Assembly: GCA_028288405.1 (NCBI GenBank)
Contig: JAQBNS010000030.1
Coordinates: 1 to 61,820 of the forward strand
Length of the DNA: 61,820 bases
DNA from: Chitinophagaceae bacterium
Lineage (GTDB): Bacteria > Bacteroidota > Bacteroidia > Cytophagales > Cytophagaceae
Reading direction: 5' to 3'
This document shows, piece by piece, positions 34,674 to 43,454 of this stretch. The translations under genes were made by a program, and so were the position numbers. The notes below the pieces were generated by a model. That model made no database searches, was not told the DNA's origin, and saw nothing but the letters and a program-made list of their open reading frames with translations. Within the stretch, counting starts at the first letter, position 1; every line of letters starts with the position of its first letter.

Positions 34674-35711
34674 TTACACCATCCAATCTTCCAATATCCT
34701 CAACTCTACCATCGGGGAAATCCGATCGTAAAGCACATGATAAACGGCTTTGGTAATCGGCATATCCACTGTATGATTAGCATCGAGAAGATTTAACTCA
34801 TGAATACATTTCACGGCGTAATAACCTTCCGCAATCATATTCATTTCCATTTGCGCAGCCTTCAGCGAATACCCCTTGCCAATCAAATTACCTAAGTTTC
34901 TGTTTCTACTATAAGGTGAATAAGCAGTCACCAATAAGTCTCCCAGATAAGCAGAGGCATTTAGATCCCGGTCACCGGGATACAAGTTTTGTAGAAAACG
35001 AGTAATCTCCTGCATGGCATTGGCCACTAATACGGCCTGAAAATTATCTCCGTAATTCAATCCCCGGGCCAAGCCACAGACAATGGCTACAATATTCTTC
35101 ATGACAGAACAATATTCGACACCGTATAAATCAGTGAGTGTCGAAGTTTTAATGAAACGGTTTTCAAAAAGATGAGCAACGACTTCATTGACTTCCTGGT
35201 TCATACCGGCAATGGTCAGGTAAGAACGTTTTTCCATGGCTACTTCCTCTGCATGACAAGGTCCTGCCAGTATCACCTGATGTTCCATAGGAACACCTTT
35301 ATGTTGTGAAAGGTAATCTGTGACCAATAAATTATAAGTTGGAATCATTCCCTTTACAGCGGAAACCCATACCTGCTCTTTAGACAACTGATCGAATGTA
35401 TTCAAGCTTTCCATGATGAAAGCGGCCGGCACTGCTAATACGACCAGCTGTGCATCCTTTAAACAAGCCTTAAGATCAGTGCTGGCTTTTACTTTGGAAT
35501 GGTCTACTCGAATATGACTCAGGTAACGAGGATTGCTACCCTTTTGGTTGATGCATTGAACTGATTCACTATCCCTCAGCCACCAATCAATTTTAAGATC
35601 TTTTTCGCTTAAGATCTTTACTATGGCTGTGGCCCAACTTCCTCCGCCTATTACTGCAACACGATCAATTTTGGCTAACGTTTTCAATTCTTCGTCTTTT
35701 TTTGACAACAT
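34674..35711 (-). CDS. gpsA: Glycerol-3-phosphate dehydrogenase, NAD(P)+
   Basis: Reduces dihydroxyacetone phosphate to sn-glycerol-3-phosphate for phospholipid synthesis. It has 345 residues with a Rossmann motif VIGGGSWATAIVKIL near residue 21, ILAGPCHAEEV near 150 and NYGDNFQAVLVANAMQEI near 228; the catalytic lysine is in SVMKNIVAI near 208. The substrate-binding loop NLIGKG is near 290. The ATG at 35711 gives an N-terminal extension of about 15 residues relative to the enterobacterial enzyme, common in Bacteroidota. It is convergent with maf. Confidence 0.94.
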   Translation of the reverse strand: MLSKKDEELKTLAKIDRVAVIGGGSWATAIVKILSEKDLKIDWWLRDSESVQCINQKGSNPRYLSHIRVDHSKVKASTDLKACLKDAQLVVLAVPAAFIMESLNTFDQLSKEQVWVSAVKGMIPTYNLLVTDYLSQHKGVPMEHQVILAGPCHAEEVAMEKRSYLTIAGMNQEVNEVVAHLFENRFIKTSTLTDLYGVEYCSVMKNIVAIVCGLARGLNYGDNFQAVLVANAMQEITRFLQNLYPGDRDLNASAYLGDLLVTAYSPYSRNRNLGNLIGKGYSLKAAQMEMNMIAEGYYAVKCIHELNLLDANHTVDMPITKAVYHVLYDRISPMVELRILEDWMV

Positions 35712-35858
35712 TAATATCGCTAATTTACAGACAAATTGGCTAAGAGGCTAATAATATATTTGGATTAGGTAAAGGATAGGAAGTAAGAATAGGAATAATA
35801 AAGATGATGGATGTTATTGTATTCTGAAGTATGGGCTTGAGCTAAGAGAGAATGATAT

Positions 35859-36016
35859 GGGCATGTCCCCGCTTTCCATCCTAGAGGTTAAATCAACTGT
35901 ACGAGCGGGGTCGGACTATCCGCTACATCCCGAAGCTTCGGGACGCTCGCAATAATCTTGAATGCTTAGTATAACCTATTACTCGCTGTGGGCTTTTCGC
36001 TTCTATCCCTCATGCG
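35859..36016. repeat. Family D dispersed element, copy 1 (diverged)
   Basis: Shared blocks with the copy at 61643: GGGC-TGTCCC at the left end, CGGACTATCCGCTACA in the middle and CTCGCTGTGGGCTTTTCGC near the right end, followed by ATCCCTCATGC. The middle contains CCCGAAGCTTCGGG, a palindrome. It fills most of the 339-base gap before the EamA gene; the remainder is AT-rich with no gene. Confidence 0.7.
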
Positions 36017-36050
36017 GCAAATAGTATGAGTTAAAACAAAATTTTCATCC

Positions 36051-36980
36051 GTGTCAAAACCAACAAATTTACACCAGGGAGCATTCTACGTTTTTATCAG
36101 CGCTGCGGGCTTTTCAATAAAAGCGATATTTGCAAAGAAAGCTTACGAAGTCGGTGCTGATCCCATCACGCTTTTGTTTTTGAGACTGCTCTTTGCCGCT
36201 CCTTTGTTTCTTTTGCTCGCCTACTGGAATGCCACGCACAACAGTGGAGAACGAAGGATCAGTAAAAAAGAAATCCTATCCTTAATAGGGTTGGGAATTC
36301 TAGGCTATTACTTGTCAAGCCTCATGGACTTTGTAGGTCTATCCTATATTTCAGCCAGTCTTGAACGCATCATTCTATTTTCTTACCCTACTATTGTAGT
36401 CCTGCTAACCGCTTTGTTTTTCCGCTCTTCCTTAGATCGTAAAGACTACCTGGCCCTATTGATCACCTATCTGGGGATCTTCATTGTCTTCTCGGAAGAA
36501 CTGAAGCAATCGGTGCTTGTTCCAATGGAAACATTGATTACCGGTGGTACATTGGTCTTCGGCAGTGCTTGTACCTATGCCTTGTATCTTATCGGCTCGG
36601 GATTTATTATTCCTCGTATTGGTGCGGCTCGCTTTACAGCTTATTCCATGCTTATCGCTACCGTTACGATGATGTTGCATTACCTTCTTGCCAAGGGAAT
36701 AACATTTCCATCCTATGATAATCCCATCATTTGGTATGGGCTGGCGATGGCTATATTTTCTACTTTTATGCCGGCCTACTTCCTATCCAAAGGTATAAAG
36801 TTGATTGGCTCTGAAAGAAGTTCGGTGATCTCTACCATTGGTCCTGTGTCTACCATTGTACTGGCTAACATTGTATTGGGAGAAACCATGACTTGGGTGC
36901 AGGTAGGCGGAACCCTGATTGTTATTGCCGGAGTACTCATCATCAGTTTGAAAACAAAAAAAGAAAACACCACTCGATAA
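36051..36980 (+). CDS. EamA/DMT-family transporter
   Basis: A 309-residue inner-membrane protein with ten predicted membrane segments in two EamA repeats (about 8-145 and 160-305), the drug/metabolite transporter fold. The repeat signatures FISAAGFSIKAIFAKKAYEVG and TFMPAYFLSKGIKLIGSERS, as well as the C-terminal GGTLIVIAGVLIIS, are typical. The substrate is unknown; relatives export amino acids or metabolites. The start is GTG at 36051, since no ATG precedes the first segment. The aminotransferase gene begins seven bases after its stop, so the two are co-transcribed, which may point to an amino-acid-related substrate. Confidence 0.9.
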   Translation: MSKPTNLHQGAFYVFISAAGFSIKAIFAKKAYEVGADPITLLFLRLLFAAPLFLLLAYWNATHNSGERRISKKEILSLIGLGILGYYLSSLMDFVGLSYISASLERIILFSYPTIVVLLTALFFRSSLDRKDYLALLITYLGIFIVFSEELKQSVLVPMETLITGGTLVFGSACTYALYLIGSGFIIPRIGAARFTAYSMLIATVTMMLHYLLAKGITFPSYDNPIIWYGLAMAIFSTFMPAYFLSKGIKLIGSERSSVISTIGPVSTIVLANIVLGETMTWVQVGGTLIVIAGVLIISLKTKKENTTR

Positions 36981-36987
36981 ATTCACT

Positions 36988-37836
36988 ATGGCAGCTGTAT
37001 TATTCAACAACCGAATGACTTCTGAAGAACAGATTGGTGCTCTATTGAACAATAGAGGATTTCTGTATGGCGACGGTTTTTTTGAAACGATGGTCCTTCG
37101 TGACGGACGCATTTTCTTTTTGGAGGAACACCTGGAAAGAGCCCTGAAGGCCATTGAAGTGCTGCAATTCAAAACCGACAAAGCCTGGGACTCGAACAGA
37201 TTAAAAACATTATTGAGTAATCTATGGAAAGAAAACGGAAGTCCTAAAGACGCTGTCTTCAAATGGATGGTATGGAGAAACAGTGAAGGATTGTATGCTC
37301 CTGCTCCGGATGGAAGTATACATTATCTCATCGAACTCAAACCCTATCGATCAGCGCCGGCTGAAAAAGCTCAGGCTTATCTTGCTACTACCATCACCAA
37401 CGTCCAGTCTGTCTACAGTTCTTTTAAACGACTGAGCGCAATGCATTATGTCATGGCAGGCTTAGAGAAAAATAACCGCCTGGCAGATGAATTGATTTTA
37501 ACGGATCAAAAAGGAAACCTGAGTGAAGCAACAAGCAGTTGCTTGTTCTGGATACAAAACGATACCATCTACACACCTGCTTTAAGCACTGGTTGCATTG
37601 AAGGAGTAGTAAGAAAAAGTATTTTTAAATGGGCAGAGTTCTATTATAATTCAATGGAAGAAACAGAGGTTCCTTTATCTGCTATAGCTCCTGATGCAAC
37701 GGTATTTACCGCCAATGTGGCCGGTCTCAGTTTGATTGAGAAGTTAGAGGATAGAGTATTTGAAAACGACGATCCCTGGTATGCAGACTTGCAACGCGAT
37801 TTGTTTGAGACTACTTCTTTTTCTCAAAATCTTTAA
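36988..37836 (+). CDS. Class IV aminotransferase (PabC/BCAT-like)
   Basis: A 282-residue fold-type IV PLP enzyme. It has RGFLYGDGFFETMVLRDGRI near residue 28, the PLP lysine in SSFKRLSAMHYVMA near 142, the glutamate in GNLSEATSSCLFWI near 177 and the cofactor loop STGCIEGVVRKSIFKWA near 200. The family includes aminodeoxychorismate lyase (folate), D-amino acid and branched-chain aminotransferases; the length and the ATSSCLFW segment fit a PabC-like lyase or a general class IV enzyme, and I cannot decide. It is convergent with dcd and overlaps it by 26 bases. Confidence 0.9.
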   Translation: MAAVLFNNRMTSEEQIGALLNNRGFLYGDGFFETMVLRDGRIFFLEEHLERALKAIEVLQFKTDKAWDSNRLKTLLSNLWKENGSPKDAVFKWMVWRNSEGLYAPAPDGSIHYLIELKPYRSAPAEKAQAYLATTITNVQSVYSSFKRLSAMHYVMAGLEKNNRLADELILTDQKGNLSEATSSCLFWIQNDTIYTPALSTGCIEGVVRKSIFKWAEFYYNSMEETEVPLSAIAPDATVFTANVAGLSLIEKLEDRVFENDDPWYADLQRDLFETTSFSQNL

Positions 37837-38338
37837 ACAATAAACTAGGCTGTACCCCTTTATTCTTTTGGTATTTTCCGCTTTTGTACAAGTCGTAGTC
37901 TCCTTCAATGGAGTGATAAAAAATCTGGCAGATTTCTACGCCGGCATAAATGCGAATCGGTTGCACACAAAACATTTCCAGTGTCCAGAAACCACAGAAA
38001 CCAACATCGCCAAAGCCCGCTGTCACGTGTACAAACAATCCCAATCTACCGATCGACGAGCGACCTTCTAACATAGGTACATGCTTGTGCGACTCTGTAT
38101 ACTCCAGTGTACGGCCAAGGTATAATTTATCTTTTTCCAGCAACAAGCCTTCTTCCGGAATTTCCAGCATGGTGGCTTTATTCTCCGATTTCATGTCCAG
38201 CACGTTATTGTCGTACACAAGCAATTGATGATGCAACCGAAGATTGTAGCTGTTGGGATTTACTAACCGCTCTTCATAGGGTTCGATTACTAAATCTGTA
38301 CCCATTAGCTTTTTTATTTCTTGTCCTGATAAAATCAT
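37811..38338 (-). CDS. dcd: dCTP deaminase
   Basis: Deaminates dCTP to dUTP, the precursor route for dTMP; a cytosolic trimer. It has 175 residues. The hallmark active-site block is EGRSSIGRLGLFVHVTAGFG near residue 91 with the catalytic arginine, serine and glutamate region, followed by FCGFWTLEMF. The N-terminal EERLVNPNSYNLRL is also conserved. Its ATG at 38338 is separated by one base from the stop of the CobW gene, so they form one transcript; its 3' end overlaps the convergent aminotransferase gene by 26 bases. Confidence 0.95.
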   Translation of the reverse strand: MILSGQEIKKLMGTDLVIEPYEERLVNPNSYNLRLHHQLLVYDNNVLDMKSENKATMLEIPEEGLLLEKDKLYLGRTLEYTESHKHVPMLEGRSSIGRLGLFVHVTAGFGDVGFCGFWTLEMFCVQPIRIYAGVEICQIFYHSIEGDYDLYKSGKYQKNKGVQPSLLFKDFEKKK

Positions 38339-38339
38339 A

Positions 38340-39299
38340 CTACACTTCGGTTAAACATTGTTCTAAGCCTGCTTCAATAAATTCTTTCTGTATTTTTTTT
38401 CCAATAAAAACCAGTGTAGATTTTCGTTCTTCTCCCTCCGCCCAAAGGCTTCCCATCTGCACCATGTGTTGATCATATACGCCTTGGAAAATAACCTTTT
38501 GATCAAAATGTTCTACATATAAAACACCTTTACAACGGTACAGTTCACCGCATCTTCCGTTGAGTTGATAATTCATCCAGTTATTAAACAGTAAAAAATC
38601 AAACGGTTTGTCGAACACCATCGAAAGACTATTCGTTTCTTGTAAATGATTCAAATAAAAACGAGGCTTCTGAGCCTTCATGTTTCGTTGAATGTGTTCG
38701 CTACGAAAGGCTCTTTTGTACAACAAAGGTTCTGAGACCATTGCCTGAGTAGCCACTATTTTTTCCGCCTGAGGATTGTGTGATTCAATCGTGTGAAGCA
38801 ACTGCTCAATGTCTTCGTGGGATACCCGATCCGCTTTATTTAAAACAACCAGATCAGCCAGCGCCAATTGTTTGGTCACTTCAGGATGCTCTTGCAATTG
38901 TTTGCCCAATAAAGAAGCGTCAGCCAGTGTAATGACTGCATCCAACTCAAAAGCAGACTGCACCATGACATCCGTTATAAAAGACAATACAATAGGGGTA
39001 GGATCAGCCAGGCCGGTAGTTTCGATGATGAGGTATTCAGGAGGCTCCGGCCGGTCAATTAACTTTGATAAAACGATAATGAGTTCATTGTTAAGTGAGC
39101 AACAAATACAACCGTTGCTCAATTCATAAACACCATCGTTGTCTGTATCGATTAACGATTTATCGATGTTTAAATCACCGAATTCATTTTCAATAATCGC
39201 AATGCGCTTACCTTTGTTCTGATCCAAGATATGATTCAGCAACGTTGTTTTTCCCGCTCCAAGAAAACCAGTAATAATGGTGACGGGTATGCGATCCAT
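38340..39299 (-). CDS. CobW/COG0523-family GTP-binding metal chaperone
   Basis: A 319-residue G3E GTPase. The Walker A is FLGAGKTTLLN (residues 12-22), the metal-binding CxCC motif is NGCICCSLNNE near 62, Walker B EIIETTGLADP-like (IIETTGLADPTP) near 90 and the guanine motif NKADR near 157. Members with this GCICC motif insert zinc or cobalt into client proteins. A zinc role is favoured by the divergent Fur/Zur-type regulator 0.4 kb away, an inference. It is co-transcribed with dcd, itself not a zinc enzyme in most bacteria. A family A repeat precedes its ATG. Confidence 0.92.
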   Translation of the reverse strand: MDRIPVTIITGFLGAGKTTLLNHILDQNKGKRIAIIENEFGDLNIDKSLIDTDNDGVYELSNGCICCSLNNELIIVLSKLIDRPEPPEYLIIETTGLADPTPIVLSFITDVMVQSAFELDAVITLADASLLGKQLQEHPEVTKQLALADLVVLNKADRVSHEDIEQLLHTIESHNPQAEKIVATQAMVSEPLLYKRAFRSEHIQRNMKAQKPRFYLNHLQETNSLSMVFDKPFDFLLFNNWMNYQLNGRCGELYRCKGVLYVEHFDQKVIFQGVYDQHMVQMGSLWAEGEERKSTLVFIGKKIQKEFIEAGLEQCLTEV

Positions 39300-39302
39300 A
39301 AT

Positions 39303-39422
39303 TTAGTTGTTAGTCGTTAGAGGTTAGTCGTTAGTAAACAGGTGATTTATTAATAAGTTTTACGATCAATAATAATTCGTTAGTCTGTTTTCTAACGACT
39401 AACGACTAACCACTATTCACTA
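39303..39422. repeat. Family A heptamer inverted repeat, copy 6
   Basis: The left arm is TTGTTAG, TCGTTAG, AGGTTAG, TCGTTAG (39307-39334); the right arm is CTAACGA, CTAACGA, CTAACCA, CTATTCA, CTAACTA (39392-39426), whose last unit contains the stop codon of the minus-strand small gene. It lies between that small gene and the cobW start, both on the minus strand. Confidence 0.82.
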
Positions 39423-39524
39423 ACTATTTCCGCTTTTCTTTGCGATCTTCTCTGCTTTCTTTTCTTTAGCAGTTTTCAATGGTTTTTTCTTAACATCTTT
39501 CTGAGCATCTTTAGTTTTAGCCAT
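39420..39524 (-). CDS. Small lysine-rich protein (34 residues)
   Basis: An intact reading frame of 34 codons: MAKTKDAQKDVKKKPLKTAK then EKKAEKIAKKSGNS. It is extremely basic (about 14 lysines) with no aromatic residues, so it should be disordered or helical and could bind nucleic acid. Similar short MAKTK..KKP.KTAKEKKAEK proteins are, to my memory, widespread but unannotated in Cytophagales, which argues for a real gene. Upstream on the minus strand is TAAACTTG, one mismatch from TAnnTTTG. It sits between the divergent Zur-like gene and the cobW-dcd operon. Confidence 0.75.
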   Translation of the reverse strand: MAKTKDAQKDVKKKPLKTAKEKKAEKIAKKSGNS

Positions 39525-39670
39525 AATGGTAAAGTTTTAAGTTTTTACAATAACGTTACTTAGTACAAGTTTAGCAAAAAGTTTGTTGAATGCAAGCCTA
39601 TAAATTCCTGAATTTGATCTAGCATTTTTTGAACAAAATCGGTACATTGCTTTAGTCAACAAATCAACTC

Positions 39671-40099
39671 ATGACTAAGGTTTCCCAAGAGCAATTGGTA
39701 GATGTGCTAAGTAAGCACCAGCTTAGAAAAACAGAGACGCGTATCCATGTATTGAACATTTTTTTCAATAATGAATATGCTCTTGCACACAGCGCCTTGG
39801 AGAAAGAATTGGGCAATGCCTACGACCGTGTCACCATTTACAGAACGTTGAATACCTTTGAAGAAGCAGGTATTATTCATCAGGTGCCATCCAATGGGGA
39901 AGCCAAATTTGCGCTTTGTCATGCCCATTGCAACCACCAGCATCACCAAGACCAGCATTTGCATTTCAATTGTACCACTTGCAGCCAGACTTTTTGTCTG
40001 GAAGAGGTGCAACTACCTTCCTTCGACTATCCGAAGAATTACGATGTGCATTCTCTGAATATTACCGCTACCGGGATTTGTAAAAAATGCAAAAAATAA
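39671..40099 (+). CDS. Fur-family metal-dependent repressor (Zur-like)
   Basis: A 142-residue protein with an N-terminal winged helix (LRKTETRIHVLNIFF near 18, then YDRVTIYRTLNTFEEAGIIH near 50) and a C-terminal metal domain rich in histidine (CHAHCNHQHHQDQHLHFNC near 85-105). Two CxxC pairs, CTTCSQ and CKKCKK, form the structural zinc site. Such H-rich C-terminal domains and the nearby CobW-type zinc chaperone favour Zur over Fur, but this is inference. ATG at 39671. No clear palindromic operator could be identified in the 146-base divergent region. Confidence 0.9.
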   Translation: MTKVSQEQLVDVLSKHQLRKTETRIHVLNIFFNNEYALAHSALEKELGNAYDRVTIYRTLNTFEEAGIIHQVPSNGEAKFALCHAHCNHQHHQDQHLHFNCTTCSQTFCLEEVQLPSFDYPKNYDVHSLNITATGICKKCKK

Positions 40100-40195
40100 G
40101 ATCATAAGAAGAAAAAGTACCAAGCAAAAAAACAGCGATTGCTGATTTTAAGGAATATAAACGTTAGATTGCTTAAGAATGCCTAAAAAGACGCT

Positions 40196-42256
40196 ATGCC
40201 TTTTCGTTACCCAATAGCTGTTTGTTTTTTATTTTTGATACTGGGGAACACGCGTGCTTTTTCCCAATGTCCTCCGCCGGATCCTATTGTTTTCGGAGAT
40301 GCTTCCTGTACTCCTATGTCTTTTACATTGAGTGCCATTAATTCTCCTGACACATACAATTGGTATGATGTAGCGTCGGGTGGCCTTCCGATTTTCCAGG
40401 GAGACTTTTTTTCTACTCCTGTACTCAACACGACAACCACGTATTATGTGACCTCATTTGATTCGGGTAATAATTGTGAAAGTGTAAGAGTACCTGTGCA
40501 AGCTGTCATACTTCCAGACTCCGGAGATCCCACTGTATACGGCACTAACAGCTGGAATGTCTATTGCTTCAACGGTATCAATTGGACCACTTACAAAGGA
40601 TTTTATACCGATAATTCGATCAATATCAGCAGTACAGCCAGATGGGGAAGCTTCTCAAATCCCAGCTCTGCCAGTGGCTACAACGGTTGTCCCGTGAGTT
40701 TCGATAACCATTCCATCAGTTATAAAAGACAAGGGTTCCCGCCGGGAATTTATAAGATTGATATTATAGATCATAACGACGATTTTACTTTAACCATCAA
40801 TGGTAAGGTGATCATGAGCAGAGTAGGATTTGGGCAGAGCTATACGAGTGTATGGATCGGATCATTGGATGGCAGCTCCCAAGTAGAATACAAATGGCTC
40901 GACCGGCTGGATGCGTCTTCCGCTAATGTCGTATTTACGGCGATTGGTATACCAACAGATCTCTATGCCGGAAACATCAATTATAATCAAGCCTATTGTG
41001 TAAGTGGTGATCCCGCTCCCTTGACGGATAGCCTGGCCATTGTTGCAGATCGTAATGGTTATGTCAGAAGTGGTAATGCCAGTACCACCGTTTTACCGGC
41101 AGGACAATTGCTCACCAATACTCATGCACCGGATAGCTTAATCAACACTTATTTGAGTTTTGATGTATCGTCAATCAAGAACTCGACATTTAATAATGTC
41201 TACTTGTACCTTCGCGGTTACGATAGAAGTGATTATCCCAATAAACTATTATTTGTTTCTTCCGTAACAGATACCACATGGGACGAGAATACCATCAACT
41301 GGTCTAACAAACCCGTTGCATCCGCTTCACCTATAGCGTCGTCTGTGGTATATGACATCAACGAACAATGGTATAAGTTTGACATCAGTAGTTATGTTAT
41401 GGCACAGCGTAGCTCCAATAACAAACGCATCTCCTTGATGTTAAATGATACGACAGATGGGAACAATCCTTTAGTTTTTTATTCCAGAGAAACGGTCTTC
41501 CCTCCTATTCTAGTGGTCAATAACAAACGTGGAGGATGCACAGGATACAGTTACCAATGGCAATATTCCACTTTTTGTAATAATGTCTGGGGAGATATAA
41601 GCGGTGCTATCAGTGACACCTATGATCCTTCTACGTTATCAGACTCTACCTGCTATCGCCTGCAAATCACAGATGGTTGCGGTAGCATAGCGTACAGCAA
41701 CATTCTTCATGTGAACGTAGATGCACAAACGGCGACAGGTACACTGACGGTTTCAGAAATAGACATACAATCCGGCACCATACAAATCGATGGACAAGTA
41801 GGAAAAATAAGACACTGGGAAGTATCGGAAGATAATTTCGCTACCACACCTACTACCATTAATTCCAATGCTACACAAATTGGCTATACCGGATCTCCGA
41901 CGTCAGACTTGTATTACAGAGCACAAATCAAGTCCGGAGTCTGTCCATCCGTGTATTCCGATACCATAAAGATATTGAAGGTGCAGGAATTTCTTATTTT
42001 CAATTCGTTTTCTCCCAACGGCGATGGAATCAACGACGTATGGAAAATAAATGGTATTGAACGTTATCCGGACAACAAAGTGTCCATTGTCAATTTCATG
42101 GGAGTACCTGTATACCAAGCCGAGCGCTACAACAATGAAGATGTCGTATGGCAAGGTACTTCAGGAGGACAAAGTTTGCCCAACGGTACGTATTATTATT
42201 CTGTCCAGATTCCCAGCCAACCTACGATGACGGGTTTTGTGATCATCAAACGTTAG
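40196..42256 (+). CDS. Secreted multi-domain protein with CHU_C gliding-type C-terminal domain
   Basis: A 686-residue exported protein: a signal peptide (to about residue 25, ending NTRAFSQ), an Ig-like region with SINSPDTYNWYDVAS-type sequence (30-105), a beta-rich domain with a GFPPGIYKIDIIDHNDDFTL segment (about 110-260), a DNRLRE/CBM96-like domain (about 280-445; TYLSFDVSSIKNSTFNNVYL, TTWDENTINWSNKP), another Ig-like region and a C-terminal CHU_C domain beginning FNSFSPNGDGINDVWKI near 600 and ending FVIIKR. The CHU_C domain directs export by the type IX system in Cytophaga-type bacteria. The carbohydrate-binding domain suggests cell-surface adhesion. The PorP/SprF gene five bases downstream is the usual partner. 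Confidence 0.9.
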   Translation: MPFRYPIAVCFLFLILGNTRAFSQCPPPDPIVFGDASCTPMSFTLSAINSPDTYNWYDVASGGLPIFQGDFFSTPVLNTTTTYYVTSFDSGNNCESVRVPVQAVILPDSGDPTVYGTNSWNVYCFNGINWTTYKGFYTDNSINISSTARWGSFSNPSSASGYNGCPVSFDNHSISYKRQGFPPGIYKIDIIDHNDDFTLTINGKVIMSRVGFGQSYTSVWIGSLDGSSQVEYKWLDRLDASSANVVFTAIGIPTDLYAGNINYNQAYCVSGDPAPLTDSLAIVADRNGYVRSGNASTTVLPAGQLLTNTHAPDSLINTYLSFDVSSIKNSTFNNVYLYLRGYDRSDYPNKLLFVSSVTDTTWDENTINWSNKPVASASPIASSVVYDINEQWYKFDISSYVMAQRSSNNKRISLMLNDTTDGNNPLVFYSRETVFPPILVVNNKRGGCTGYSYQWQYSTFCNNVWGDISGAISDTYDPSTLSDSTCYRLQITDGCGSIAYSNILHVNVDAQTATGTLTVSEIDIQSGTIQIDGQVGKIRHWEVSEDNFATTPTTINSNATQIGYTGSPTSDLYYRAQIKSGVCPSVYSDTIKILKVQEFLIFNSFSPNGDGINDVWKINGIERYPDNKVSIVNFMGVPVYQAERYNNEDVVWQGTSGGQSLPNGTYYYSVQIPSQPTMTGFVIIKR

Positions 42257-42261
42257 AAAAA

Positions 42262-43182
42262 TTGAAAAACAGACTCTACATATTTTTCTTATTTTTTCAG
42301 CTGTATGGCATGGACATGGCTATTGCTCAAAACAATAGTGTATACACTCAATACCTATTCAACGGATTAGTGATCAACCCTGCTTATGCGGGATCGCATA
42401 ATGCATTGAGTGCTTCATCTATTATACGCAAGCAGTGGCTTGGTATAGAGGGCTCTCCTTTCGCTTCTACTTTCTCTGTTCATTCACCGGTCAACAAACA
42501 TAAATCTTCCTTTGGAGGATTGTTGTATCAATCAAAAACATCCATCTATAATGAACTTACCCTCCAGGGCATTTATTCATATAGGGTAGATTTGACAGAA
42601 GAAAAAAAACTATCCCTGGGTTTAGGCATAGGCTTTACAGATTACTCGATTCGCTACAGCAATCTCACACACCAGGACCCTAATGATCCTGCCATTCCCG
42701 GCGACAATCAAAACTTGTTTCAACCTACCGTTTCAGCGGGCGCCTATTATTATACCAATACCTTCTTTGCAGGACTTTCAGCACAAAACCTCAGTGGCTT
42801 TTTATATGGCTTGGGCTCACAAGATGATATACGTTCCTACAGACATCTATTTGCTACGACCGGAAAAGTTTTTACCGTTTCTCCGAAACTAAAATTAAAA
42901 CCAGGCCTGCTTTTACATTACTACAACCGCTCACCTCTTTTGGTCGATCTTAATTTTCATGCTTTGTTAGATGAAGTCATCTGGTTGGGAGTATCCTACA
43001 GGCACCAAGTCTCCATTAATTATTCCATTCGCTTCAACTTGAATCGTCAACTCAGCTTTGGCTATTCTTATGATCAAAGCATTGGAAACCAATCCATCAC
43101 CAAAAATGGAGCCCACGAAATTGTCTTGTCGTACTTGTTTAAGTATTATAAGAAGAACATCGTCAATCCCCGCTTTTTCTAA
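42262..43182 (+). CDS. PorP/SprF-family type IX secretion membrane protein
   Basis: The protein has 306 residues from TTG 42262, five bases after the upstream stop, giving a clean signal peptide (LYIFFLFFQLYGMDMAIAQ). The open frame continues 114 bases further into the previous gene, but that part is not family sequence. Family marks: NNSVYTQYLFNGLVINPAYA near residue 24 and a barrel of about ten beta strands ending IVLSYLFKYYKK. PorP/SprF proteins sit in the outer membrane and are needed to secrete or attach the CHU_C-type protein encoded just before them. The two genes clearly form a cargo/partner pair. Confidence 0.92.
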   Translation: MKNRLYIFFLFFQLYGMDMAIAQNNSVYTQYLFNGLVINPAYAGSHNALSASSIIRKQWLGIEGSPFASTFSVHSPVNKHKSSFGGLLYQSKTSIYNELTLQGIYSYRVDLTEEKKLSLGLGIGFTDYSIRYSNLTHQDPNDPAIPGDNQNLFQPTVSAGAYYYTNTFFAGLSAQNLSGFLYGLGSQDDIRSYRHLFATTGKVFTVSPKLKLKPGLLLHYYNRSPLLVDLNFHALLDEVIWLGVSYRHQVSINYSIRFNLNRQLSFGYSYDQSIGNQSITKNGAHEIVLSYLFKYYKKNIVNPRFF

Positions 43183-43454
43183 GCAGACAATCCCCTGATT
43201 TGAATTCTTCAATGTCTATTAAGCGCAATGCTTGAATGCCTTGGCCTGCCAATCCCAAACTCTTCATTAATGTACCTTAACGGTTATTTTTAATACAAAT
43301 TATAGAATTATAATTTCGTTGAACTCGTCAAGAAAATAGATAAAAAGGTACTTTTTAAATTTATAATATGAATTATTATAGATAAATTAAGGATAGGTAA
43401 TTATCAAGAACCGTTTGAGGAACAAAAGCGTACAAGTATATAAATACATCGTTC

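Noticed and set aside
42148-42261. Longer N-terminus of the PorP/SprF gene
   Set aside because: It overlaps the preceding CHU_C coding sequence; the TTG at 42262 gives a clean signal peptide directly after the upstream stop.
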